Assembly (NCBI GenBank): GCA_018399075.1
Contig: CP073763.1
Location: 62,001 to 126,000, forward strand
DNA length: 64,000 nucleotides
Origin: Simkaniaceae bacterium
GTDB taxonomy: Bacteria > Chlamydiota > Chlamydiia > Chlamydiales > Simkaniaceae
Reading direction: 5' to 3'
In this document: piece by piece, positions 26,430-34,392 of the stretch
Layout of the letters: the number at the start of each line of letters is the position of its first letter
How positions within the stretch are numbered: the stretch's first letter is position 1
Translations under genes and position numbers: made by a program
The notes under the pieces: model-generated
Databases searched by the model: none
What the model saw: the letters and a program-made list of their open reading frames with translations, nothing else
What the model was told of the DNA's origin: nothing

Positions 26430-27161
26430 CTAATTAAGCTCCCACTTCTTGAGGAGTTTTTCATAAGTGCCATTATCACGCAGTTTATCTAGACCTCGAT
26501 TGAAAACCTCAACAAGCTCCTTATTATCCCCATTCAATGTGAGAAGTCGAAGACCTGCATCATTAAGGGGGGCTGTTGCAATTTTTACCTGCCCATAATA
26601 GAGGTTCCGAATATAACCTGCCGCTTGAAAATAATCGATAAGAATGCCATCGATTTGCTCGGTAACAATGTCATCAAAAGCTTCTGGAATCGAGTAGTAA
26701 TAGTGAACATTCACTCCGGGATATTTATCGATCAAAAGGGCTTCTTGATTCATTGATTCCACACCAATTTCTTTCCCCTTTAGATGGCTTACGCTACTGA
26801 CTTTCATCCCTTTCTTTACAACAAGGACGGGGCCAGTATGAATGAAGATCTCCGAGAATGTGTATGTTTTTTGAAGATTAACCCGAGGTGTCACGGAACT
26901 GAGCATTCCATCATACTGTTTACCCTTCAAGCCATAAATCAAATTATCCCAAGCCATTGTCACAGTTTCAAAGAAAACACCCTCTTCATGAGAGATCGCC
27001 CGAAGGAGTTCCTTAGAAAAGGCATAGACATTGGGCTCTTTCCCACCCAATTGAGCAGGATAAAAGCTTGGATCAATCCCAATCTTATAGGTCTTTCCCC
27101 TTGCTCCACAAGAAACAAGGACAATGGCAAGAAGTAGAAATGTACAAACTCGTTTTAGCAT
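26430..27161 (-). CDS. Amino-acid-binding lipoprotein (SBP family 3)
   Basis: Periplasmic binding component of a polar amino-acid ABC transporter. The 243 residues start with a lipoprotein signal (FLLLAIVLVSC, acylated Cys at residue 18). A family 3 solute-binding fold follows: YKIGIDPSFYPAQ, the DGMLSSVTPRVNLQKTYTFSEIFIHTGPVLVV block with the ligand Arg, GKEIGVESMN, and IDGILIDYFQAAGYI. Chlamydia has one such protein, ArtJ, which binds arginine, and this is the likely counterpart; ligand identity is inference. No permease or ATPase gene is adjacent. It converges on glgP. Confidence 0.85.
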   Translation of the reverse strand: MLKRVCTFLLLAIVLVSCGARGKTYKIGIDPSFYPAQLGGKEPNVYAFSKELLRAISHEEGVFFETVTMAWDNLIYGLKGKQYDGMLSSVTPRVNLQKTYTFSEIFIHTGPVLVVKKGMKVSSVSHLKGKEIGVESMNQEALLIDKYPGVNVHYYYSIPEAFDDIVTEQIDGILIDYFQAAGYIRNLYYGQVKIATAPLNDAGLRLLTLNGDNKELVEVFNRGLDKLRDNGTYEKLLKKWELN

Positions 27162-27329
27162 TACCCTTCATCTTAGTTCTTCCCTTTCAATTTATCAAGC
27201 GGTAGATGCCTGAAGAACGTAATATTTGACTTATTTAAGCCGATGCCTTTCGTTGCATATTCTTGAATATAAAAGTTATTTTTATTATTTATAAAGTTGA
27301 ATTATTTATTATTTATTGGAGGGATTATA

Positions 27330-27764
27330 ATGAAAGAAGTTATACTAGGATTTCTAACAGCTGCATCAATTGGAGCCTTTGCAAGTGTTAAAGAAGAGTA
27401 TGTTCCTTGTGAAAAAACCTATATCGATCCTGAAGTTGTCGATCTCCACGAAAAAAAAATTAAGATTTCAAGCTCTGGTGAGGTTTATCAAACCTCAGCC
27501 ATCTATTCCGATGCGAATGGCTTGTTTTATAAAGACTATCTTGATGCTCACGAACATAATGTGGCAGTCCATGAATGTGATAGGACTTTAATCGCACAGA
27601 CTGATACGCAACTTGATCCTTTTGGCAACCAGAATACTTCTGATAATATGTCTCTCTATACAGACGAATTACTTGCTCAAGAACAAAATGCTAAACAAGT
27701 AGTGCAATACCAACCTCCTTTAGTAAAAAAAGAGGCCTGGCCTTATACGAATAAAAGGCGTTAG
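27330..27764 (+). CDS. Small secreted hypothetical protein
   Basis: Not recognised. The 144-residue product starts at ATG 27330, preceded by a strong TTGGAGGG; the frame is open from 27297. It has a signal peptide (MKEVILGFLTAASIGAFAS) and an acidic, His-containing mature part without obvious domain. The upstream stretch is very AT-rich, with TTGAAT near 27262 and TATTTA downstream as a possible promoter. The stop codon TAG is the first base triplet of the inverted-repeat element that follows. Confidence 0.7.
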   Translation: MKEVILGFLTAASIGAFASVKEEYVPCEKTYIDPEVVDLHEKKIKISSSGEVYQTSAIYSDANGLFYKDYLDAHEHNVAVHECDRTLIAQTDTQLDPFGNQNTSDNMSLYTDELLAQEQNAKQVVQYQPPLVKKEAWPYTNKRR

Positions 27765-27921
27765 GTAGTGTCGTCATGAGATGGTCAAAGAAGTATCTCT
27801 TATGAGGAAAATTCAAGGGGGCCGATGCAAAAAGTCTTACTTGGGCTTTTAAAGTAGGCCAACGATGAAATTTTCCATAGGAATTACTTAAGTGATAACC
27901 ATCGCATGGCAACACTATCTA
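27762..27921 (+). mobile_element. 160-bp MITE-like element with terminal inverted repeats
   Basis: The first 24 bases (27762-27785) match the reverse complement of the last 24 (27898-27921) at 20 positions; both ends read TAG[G/A]TAGTGT[C/T]G. TAG at each end may be the target duplication. The inside has no coding function that could be supported. The element supplies the TAG stop codons of both convergent genes, the small secreted protein and the P-type ATPase. A solitary TAGATAGTGTT also ends glgP at 26417-26427. Confidence 0.55.
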
Positions 27922-30003
27922 GCGCTTTAGAAGTCTTAATCCATTGAAAACAACAAGGAGAGACGCACCGGTATCGGCTGCGATTGCCATCCAGAGCGAG
28001 GCGATACCAAAGATGGCAAGTGCAAGAAAAACAGCTTTAAGCCCTAAAGCAAAGATAATATTTTGCTTGATGATTTGAAGCGATCTTCGAGAGTGACGAA
28101 TCAGCCAGGGAATCTTAGAGAGATCATCTGCCATCAGTGCAATATCTGCTGTTTCAATCGCGGCATCAGTTCCCATGGCTCCCATGGCAATCCCAAAACT
28201 TGCTGCCGCCATCGCTGGAGCATCATTGATTCCATCCCCAATCATCGCAACCTGATTCCACTTACTCTTTAACCGCTCAACAGCATCTACTTTATCTTCA
28301 GGAAGAAGTTCACTTTGGGCTTCATCGACACCGGTGAGACGAGCTATTGCTTCAGCGGCAGGCTTATTGTCGCCGGTGAGCATCACAACTTGCATAACAC
28401 CAGCTTTTTTTATCTCTTGAATAATCTCTTTCACATTTTTTCGAGGCTGATCGGCAACGCTAATCAAACCACAGACATGTCTATCATTTCCAATAGCAAT
28501 AATTGAATGTCCTGCATCTTCTAAATCAAGGGCCACTTTGTGAATTTCAGGTGTTTCTTGTTTCATCTCATGCATGAAACGGTGACTTCCAATCCAGTAA
28601 CGAGTCCCTCGATAGGTCCCTTCGGCCCCTTTTCCTTTCGTAATTTGAAAATTTTCGGCCCTCTCTCCTTTTATCCCTTTTTCAACAGCATATTTGAGGA
28701 TTGCTCGCGCCAAAGGGTGCTCACTCGGCGCTTCAAGAGCAGCAGCTCTTTGGAGAAGCTCTTCTTCAGTATGTCCATTTAGAGGAACAATTTGTTGCAC
28801 TTCGGGCTTTCCATAGGTCAAAGTCCCGGTTTTATCCAGCGCTAAAGCAGCTAGCTTTCCTGGCATCTCAAGAAACATCCCCCCTTTAATCAAAACACCT
28901 GCCCGAGCAGCAGCAGTGAGCCCTGAAACAATACTGACTGGTGTCGAGATTACCAGGGCGCAAGGACAAGCAATCACTAAAATCACAAGGGCACGGTAAA
29001 ACCATGTAGCCCACTCCAAACCAAACATAAGTGGAGGAAGAAGGGCGACAATAATCGCAATGCAAATCATAATAGGGGTATAAACCTTGGCAAACTTTTC
29101 AACCCACTGCTGGGAATTTGCTCGCCTTGATTGGGCCTCTTCAACGAGGTGGATAATTCTAGCAAGAGTGGTATCATTTGCATCTTTTGTTACCACACAT
29201 TCAATGGCACCCTCTTCATTAATCGTCCCAGCATAGACTTCATCCCCTTCTTCCTTTGAAACAGGGATCGACTCTCCAGTAATTGGCGCTTGATTGATCG
29301 AGGTGTTCCCTTTCTCAATCACCCCATCTAAAGGAACCTTTTCTCCAGGACGAACTAAAATCCGCGTCCCCACTTCAACCTCTTCCACCCCTTTATCCCC
29401 CACATCAATGACGTGTGCAACCGTAGGAGTTAAATCCATTAACGCTGCAACCGCGCGCCTTGCTCTTCCAACACTCCAATGCTCCAAAAGCAAAGCGACA
29501 GAAAAAAGAAAGGCAACCGTTGCCCCCTCAAACCATTGGTCAATTGCTATGGCACCTACGATCGCAATAACCATGAGAAGATTCATATCAGGTTGCATCC
29601 GCTTGATTGCTCTAAAAGCTTTTGGAACAACAAAGTAGGCCCCAAAAAGTATGGCAAAAAAGTAAAGACGGTCGGCAAAAGGGCTCCCCTTTGCATGAAA
29701 AAAAATCGCTACGACCAAAAAGAGCCCACTTAATAAGGTGGTTACAAGACGGCCCTGTTTTTTCCAAAACCCCTCTTTCTCAAGTTTTTCTCGATCACTC
29801 CAAGAAAAGGCTTCCATCCCCCCTTCTTTGACCCAAGCAATGATCATTTTGGCATCAATTTTCTCATCACAAGTGACAATCATTTTGGCATTCAAAACAT
29901 CAAATTCTAAGTCAGAAATCCCCTTCCGCTTGGCAAGGGCTTTTTTTAAAATGGAGATTTCCTCGGCGCAGTCTAGACCGACAACTTTAAATAACAGCTT
30001 CAT
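27919..30003 (-). CDS. Heavy-metal P1B-type ATPase
   Basis: Inner-membrane metal efflux pump of the ZntA/CadA type. The 694 residues have an N-terminal HMA-like domain (1-65) with only one cysteine in the usual site (GLDCAEE instead of CxxC). They also contain the actuator TGES motif (ITGES, about 241), the intramembrane Cys-Pro-Cys at 346-348, the phosphorylation motif DKTGTLT with Asp390, an SEHPLA His-Pro locus, and GDGINDAP. CPC with this family fits Zn/Cd/Pb export, but metal choice is inference. Chlamydia has one such gene, near rodA/birA; here it is elsewhere. Its stop codon lies inside the MITE-like element. Confidence 0.92.
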   Translation of the reverse strand: MKLLFKVVGLDCAEEISILKKALAKRKGISDLEFDVLNAKMIVTCDEKIDAKMIIAWVKEGGMEAFSWSDREKLEKEGFWKKQGRLVTTLLSGLFLVVAIFFHAKGSPFADRLYFFAILFGAYFVVPKAFRAIKRMQPDMNLLMVIAIVGAIAIDQWFEGATVAFLFSVALLLEHWSVGRARRAVAALMDLTPTVAHVIDVGDKGVEEVEVGTRILVRPGEKVPLDGVIEKGNTSINQAPITGESIPVSKEEGDEVYAGTINEEGAIECVVTKDANDTTLARIIHLVEEAQSRRANSQQWVEKFAKVYTPIMICIAIIVALLPPLMFGLEWATWFYRALVILVIACPCALVISTPVSIVSGLTAAARAGVLIKGGMFLEMPGKLAALALDKTGTLTYGKPEVQQIVPLNGHTEEELLQRAAALEAPSEHPLARAILKYAVEKGIKGERAENFQITKGKGAEGTYRGTRYWIGSHRFMHEMKQETPEIHKVALDLEDAGHSIIAIGNDRHVCGLISVADQPRKNVKEIIQEIKKAGVMQVVMLTGDNKPAAEAIARLTGVDEAQSELLPEDKVDAVERLKSKWNQVAMIGDGINDAPAMAAASFGIAMGAMGTDAAIETADIALMADDLSKIPWLIRHSRRSLQIIKQNIIFALGLKAVFLALAIFGIASLWMAIAADTGASLLVVFNGLRLLKR

Positions 30004-30041
30004 ATTTTTATTTTAAATTCTCATCGACTATAATACTAGTC

Positions 30042-31082
30042 ATGAAAAATACATTATTTAAGCTCCTCTTAGCTCTAGGACCCAAAAAGAAATTCCAGCG
30101 AAAAGATGCCCCCCGCCTCTTAGTTGTGTCCACAACAGGCCTTGGCGATTCTTTATGGGGAACTCCTGCTGTTAAAGCCTTAAGAAAAAAATATCCTGAG
30201 AGCCATATCGCCTTATTAACAAGCCCCATTGGCGAGCAGCTTTTTAGGAATAATCCCCAGCTTGACGAGATCTTTGTCGTCAAAAACCCCGCCCTCTTTT
30301 CCCTATTAAAACTGTTGCCTACCTTAAGAAAAAGAGCCTTTGATACCGCCTATATTTTCCATCTTTCGCAAAGACCTGTTCTTCCCATTATTTCCCTTGC
30401 AGGTCCCTCTAAAATTATTGGGACAGAAGGAATGAATAAAGGACTAGATCACCTCTTGACCAACCCCATTAAACAAACACCACTTCATGAAATTGAAAGA
30501 AGGCTTAAAATTGTAGGCTGTGAAAATGCATCAGCAAAAATGGAGCTCTTCTTAACTGAAGAGGAAAATAACGCTTCATTTAATCATTTAGTTAAGGCTC
30601 CCCTTTTGATTGGGATGCACCCCGGAGCCAAAGATAAATTCAAGCAATGGAATCCAAAATATTTCGTTGAGCTCGGAAGAAAACTCGCCAAAGAACATGG
30701 CGCCACCCTCTTTATTACGGGCGACAACTCAGAAGCCTCCCTTGCAGAAGAAATAGCAAGTCATATTCCTCGAGCTATCTCTATTGCCGGAAAACTTCCT
30801 GTACGCGTTGCAGCAGCTCTTATCGAAAAGCTCGATCTTTTTATCACAAATGACACGGGCCCCATGCACCTTAGCTTTGCAATGGAAACCCCCACCTTTG
30901 CTCTCTTTTCCCCAACGGACCCCTCTCTTTGTGGCCCTTATAAAATCAACCATGGCTTTGTCATTCAAAAGCCTCGCACATGCAATCCATGCATTCGAAA
31001 AAAATGTGTCTCCCCCTTCTGCATGGAACAAATTTCCTCATCTATGGCTTACGAGGTAATCGATGCATACTTACGTGCTTGA
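30042..31082 (+). CDS. GT9 heptosyltransferase-like glycosyltransferase
   Basis: The 346 residues have the GT9 (WaaF/WaaC/WaaQ) pattern: RLLVVSTTGLGDSLWGTPAVKALRKKYP at the start, MHPGAKDKFKQWNP in the middle, and FITNDTGPMHLSFAMETPTFALFSPTDPSLCGPY at the end. Such enzymes add heptose or similar sugars to the lipopolysaccharide core; chlamydial LPS is heptose-free as far as known in Chlamydia, so the acceptor here is uncertain. The C-terminus has a Cys cluster (CNPCIRKKC...C). It overlaps the following small gene by 20 bases and leads a run of glycosyltransferases. Confidence 0.85.
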   Translation: MKNTLFKLLLALGPKKKFQRKDAPRLLVVSTTGLGDSLWGTPAVKALRKKYPESHIALLTSPIGEQLFRNNPQLDEIFVVKNPALFSLLKLLPTLRKRAFDTAYIFHLSQRPVLPIISLAGPSKIIGTEGMNKGLDHLLTNPIKQTPLHEIERRLKIVGCENASAKMELFLTEEENNASFNHLVKAPLLIGMHPGAKDKFKQWNPKYFVELGRKLAKEHGATLFITGDNSEASLAEEIASHIPRAISIAGKLPVRVAAALIEKLDLFITNDTGPMHLSFAMETPTFALFSPTDPSLCGPYKINHGFVIQKPRTCNPCIRKKCVSPFCMEQISSSMAYEVIDAYLRA

Positions 31083-31386
31083 AGGAGCAGATCTTTTTCT
31101 TCGCCTCCAAATGTTAGAAAAAGAAATTTCTTATGTCCGGAAGTCAAATGAGCCTACCACATTTTTAAACCTGATCTTTATTGAAGAAGTTTCCCTGATT
31201 CGTCAAGCAAAACGAGAACATCACCCTATTATTGCAAAATTCTCTGGAAAAGCTTTTATTAACCTAGATGATGAATTCCTTTTTTCTGCACTGCAAGAAA
31301 AAATTATCGATGATCTAATCGATGATACCCCCCTTTTAAAACCGTTTATGAAAGAAGCAATCGAGACTTTTAAATTTATTCCATGA
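31063..31386 (+). CDS. Hypothetical protein within glycosyltransferase cluster
   Basis: Not recognised. The 107 residues are mostly helical, with charged and hydrophobic residues alternating and no signal peptide or membrane segment. The gene overlaps the GT9 gene by 20 bases and is followed after 12 bases by a GT2 gene, so it lies inside the transcription unit. It could be an accessory subunit of one of the transferases; nothing in the sequence proves it. Confidence 0.6.
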   Translation: MHTYVLEGADLFLRLQMLEKEISYVRKSNEPTTFLNLIFIEEVSLIRQAKREHHPIIAKFSGKAFINLDDEFLFSALQEKIIDDLIDDTPLLKPFMKEAIETFKFIP

Positions 31387-31398
31387 TAATAGAAAGGG

Positions 31399-32328
31399 AT
31401 GAGCATTTATGTCATTATCCTCAATTGGAATGGAAAGGAAGATACTCTCCATTGCTTAAAAAGTCTTAGCGCAGTCGCAACACCTCATGAAGTTGTCGTT
31501 GTAGACAATGGTTCAACAGATGATTCAATAAAGGCAATTTCTAAAGCCTTTCCAAAACACCACCTTATTGCAACAGGAAAAAACTTAGGGTACGCTGAAG
31601 GGAATAATGTGGGGATCCGCTACGCCCTTGAAAAAGGGGCCGCCTCTCTTCTTATTCTTAATAATGACACCATCGTCACAAAAGATTTTCTCGAAGGTTT
31701 TTTAAAAAGGGACCTTCCTATTCAAGGTGGGAAAGGCCATCTAATGGATGAACCCTTTATTTTGGATGTAATCGGCGCCTATTGGTCCTATGAAAAAGGG
31801 GCCATGGGTCATGTAGGGAAAAGAGACAGCCCAGACAACTGGAAAAAACCCTTTATCATCGATTATGTATCGGGGGCCGCTATGTTTATTCAACGAGAAG
31901 TCTTTGAAAAAATTGGTCTCTTTGATCCTCGCTTTTTTCTTAACTATGAAGAAGTGGACTTTTGTTTCCGCGCAAAGAAGGCTGGATTTCCCACAACCTA
32001 TTGTCCTGAAGCCGTCTATTTTCATAAAAAATCTGCCTCTTTTACTGGCGGGAAACCCCATAATCAATATTTTGTCTATCGCAACCGCCTCCTTTGGATA
32101 GAAAAGACATTCCCCCCTCAAGAGAAGAAAAAATTCATAAAAAAATATCTAAAAGACGCCTTTCAAATTTTAAAAAAATATTTGGAGCATCTTGTCCGTT
32201 CTCCTTTTAAGAAAAACGCTAGAGAATTGGAAGCTCTTCTTTATTGCAAAGCGATCCTTTATGGGACTCGGGACTATCTTCTGAGACGTTTTGGGGATGG
32301 TCCAAAATGGCTAATAAAGCCGAAATAG
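31399..32328 (+). CDS. GT2 rhamnosyltransferase-like protein, copy 1
   Basis: The 309-residue enzyme of the GT2 (GT-A) family has IYVIILNWNGKEDTLHCLKSL at the start, the VVVVDNGSTDDS donor-site motif, LGYAEGNNVGIRYAL, LILNNDT as the metal-binding D-x-D equivalent, and FLNYEEVDFCFRAKKAGF with the catalytic-base region. This subgroup (WbbL-like) often transfers rhamnose or other deoxysugars, which would fit the dTDP-rhamnose genes near 55 kb; donor choice is inference. The start ATG follows AAAGGG immediately, with GATAAT 8 bases before it. It is a tandem duplicate of the next gene. Confidence 0.87.
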   Translation: MSIYVIILNWNGKEDTLHCLKSLSAVATPHEVVVVDNGSTDDSIKAISKAFPKHHLIATGKNLGYAEGNNVGIRYALEKGAASLLILNNDTIVTKDFLEGFLKRDLPIQGGKGHLMDEPFILDVIGAYWSYEKGAMGHVGKRDSPDNWKKPFIIDYVSGAAMFIQREVFEKIGLFDPRFFLNYEEVDFCFRAKKAGFPTTYCPEAVYFHKKSASFTGGKPHNQYFVYRNRLLWIEKTFPPQEKKKFIKKYLKDAFQILKKYLEHLVRSPFKKNARELEALLYCKAILYGTRDYLLRRFGDGPKWLIKPK

Positions 32329-32342
32329 CCTAAAATAAAGGG

Positions 32343-33272
32343 ATGAAAATTTTTGTCATCATCCTCAATTGGAATGGGAAAGACGATACCCTCGCTTGCC
32401 TATCAAGTTTAAAAAAAGTGACAACGCCTCATGAAGTTGTTGTTGTTGACAACGGCTCTTCCGATAATTCCGCTCAAATCATTCCCCCCGCTTTTCCCTC
32501 TATTCACTTTATTGAAACAGGAAAAAACCTTGGATATGCAGAGGGGAATAACGTAGGGATACGCTACGCCCTGGAGAAGGGGGCCGACTTTCTTTTCATC
32601 TTAAATAATGACACCACCGTGAGTCCCACTATCCTTGAGGCCTTTTTAAAACGAGACGCCCCTCTTCAAGGAGGAAAAGCCCATTTAATGCACGATCCAA
32701 ACACCCTTGATCATTTAGGGGGAAACTGGAATGTAACAAAAGGAGAGTTTGACCTTGTGGGAGCTAAAGCCCCTGCCAGTGAGTGGATCACTCCTATCAC
32801 CCTAGATTATGTTTGTGGCGTTGCCCTTTTCATTAAAGCTGAAGTCTTTAAAAAGGTGGGCCTTTTTGAACCCCGCTTTTTCCTTTTTTGGGAAGAGTGT
32901 GATTTTTGCATGCGGGCAAAAAAGGAAGGATATCTAGCAACTGTTTGCCCAGAAGCCATTCTTTACCATAAAGTCTCCGCTTCATTTACAGGAGGAAAGC
33001 CACATTCGACCTATTTTTGGTGGCGTAATCGTCTTCTTTGGATTGAGCGCAATTGCACAGCTGAAGAAAAAAAGCCTCTTCTTAAAAAAATCCGAAGGGA
33101 TTTTTTCCACATCTTAAAGCTTTATCTCCTTAAATCTCTGCAGCTTTTCTTTTCTAAGAAAACGAAGGAGCGGGCCCTCAGGCTCCGCACCTATCGTGCT
33201 CAACTCGTTGGTATGAAAGATTATTGCTTCCGCCGCTTTGGAAATGGCCCCTCTTGGCTTTTCGAAAAATAG
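32343..33272 (+). CDS. GT2 rhamnosyltransferase-like protein, copy 2
   Basis: Also 309 residues and clearly a sister of the preceding gene: FVIILNWNGKDDTLACLSSL, VVVVDNGSSDNS, NLGYAEGNNVGIRYALEKGA, LFILNNDTTV, FLFWEECDFCMRAKKEG. The two differ throughout, so the duplication is not recent and probably produced different acceptors or linkages. As in copy 1 the ATG directly follows AAAGGG, with TAAAAT 6 bases before. It is the last gene of the glycosyltransferase run; ackA starts 34 bases later. Confidence 0.87.
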   Translation: MKIFVIILNWNGKDDTLACLSSLKKVTTPHEVVVVDNGSSDNSAQIIPPAFPSIHFIETGKNLGYAEGNNVGIRYALEKGADFLFILNNDTTVSPTILEAFLKRDAPLQGGKAHLMHDPNTLDHLGGNWNVTKGEFDLVGAKAPASEWITPITLDYVCGVALFIKAEVFKKVGLFEPRFFLFWEECDFCMRAKKEGYLATVCPEAILYHKVSASFTGGKPHSTYFWWRNRLLWIERNCTAEEKKPLLKKIRRDFFHILKLYLLKSLQLFFSKKTKERALRLRTYRAQLVGMKDYCFRRFGNGPSWLFEK

Positions 33273-33306
33273 CTCTCTCCTTATATAGGGGGTAGGGGGA
33301 TATTTT

Positions 33307-34392
33307 ATGAGCACTGTATTCGTTCTCAACTGCGGGAGCTCATCGATTAAATTTCAACTCATTAAGCCGGAGTCAGGTAAAGTTCTACTCAAGGGACTTG
33401 CTGAAAACCTGAATACAAGTCGTGCCTCCCTTAAATGGTCAAAGGGGGCGAAAGACTTAGAAAAATCCGACTATCGGTCAGCTCTGGATGAAATCCTTAA
33501 ACTCTTTGAAGATAAGCAGATTATTGCTGTGGGGCACCGGGTGGTCCATGGAGGTGAAGCATTTACCGATTCAGTAAAGATTAACCCAACTGTCCTAAAG
33601 AAAATAAAGGAATGCAACCACTTAGCCCCTCTCCATAATCCCGTGAATGCTCTTGGAATTGAGATCATGGAAGAGAAGTTTCCACATCTCCCTCAAGTTG
33701 CTGTTTTTGATACAGCCTTTCACCAAACGCTCCCAGAAAAAGCTTACCTCTATGCCATTCCTTATGAGTACTATGAAAAATATCAAGTCCGCCGGTATGG
33801 ATTTCACGGAACCAGTCACCGCTATGTTGTCCAAGAGGGAGCAAAAAAAGTCGGGAAACCATTAGATGACACCTCTTTCATCAGCTGTCACTTAGGGAAT
33901 GGCTGCAGTATCGCAGCTGTTCATAAGGGGAAAAGCATCGATACTAGTATGGGGCTCACCCCTTTAGAAGGGCTTGTAATGGGAGAGCGTTCAGGAGATT
34001 TAGATCCAAGTGTTGTGGGATTTCTTGCAGACCACCTTAAAATCAGCGCAGACAAAGTGATTGAAATTCTCAATAAAAAGAGTGGTCTTTTAGGAATTTC
34101 TACTCTGAGCGCTGACATGCGCCTCCTATTGGAGAGCAAGGAAAAACTAGCAAAGACTGCCATTGAAATCTTTTGCTACCGCTTAGCCAAATATATTGCT
34201 GCTTACCTTGTCCCTTTAAAAAATGTTGATGGAGTGATTTTTACAGGGGGGATTGGAGAAAATTCCGAAATAATCAGAAGCCGTGTCATGGATCAATTAA
34301 AACCCTTTAATTTAAAAGCACTTGTTATTCCAACAAATGAAGAACTGATGATTGCTCAAGATGCAGAAAAAATTGTAAGGGGGATGGAGTGA
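33307..34392 (+). CDS. ackA: Acetate kinase
   Basis: Makes ATP and acetate from acetyl phosphate. The 361 residues are somewhat shorter than the usual 390-400 but have all family landmarks: VFVLNCGSSSIKFQL, GHRVVHGGEAF, LAPLHNPVNALGIE, VAVFDTAFHQTLPE, the RRYGFHGTSHRYV block with the catalytic His, HLGNGCSIAAV, GLTPLEGLVMGERSGDLDP and the ATP-site GGIGENS. A GTGA overlap joins it to pta, so the two form the classical acetate/ATP pathway. Chlamydia proper lacks ackA-pta, so this pair marks the wider metabolism of environmental chlamydiae. Confidence 0.94.
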   Translation: MSTVFVLNCGSSSIKFQLIKPESGKVLLKGLAENLNTSRASLKWSKGAKDLEKSDYRSALDEILKLFEDKQIIAVGHRVVHGGEAFTDSVKINPTVLKKIKECNHLAPLHNPVNALGIEIMEEKFPHLPQVAVFDTAFHQTLPEKAYLYAIPYEYYEKYQVRRYGFHGTSHRYVVQEGAKKVGKPLDDTSFISCHLGNGCSIAAVHKGKSIDTSMGLTPLEGLVMGERSGDLDPSVVGFLADHLKISADKVIEILNKKSGLLGISTLSADMRLLLESKEKLAKTAIEIFCYRLAKYIAAYLVPLKNVDGVIFTGGIGENSEIIRSRVMDQLKPFNLKALVIPTNEELMIAQDAEKIVRGME

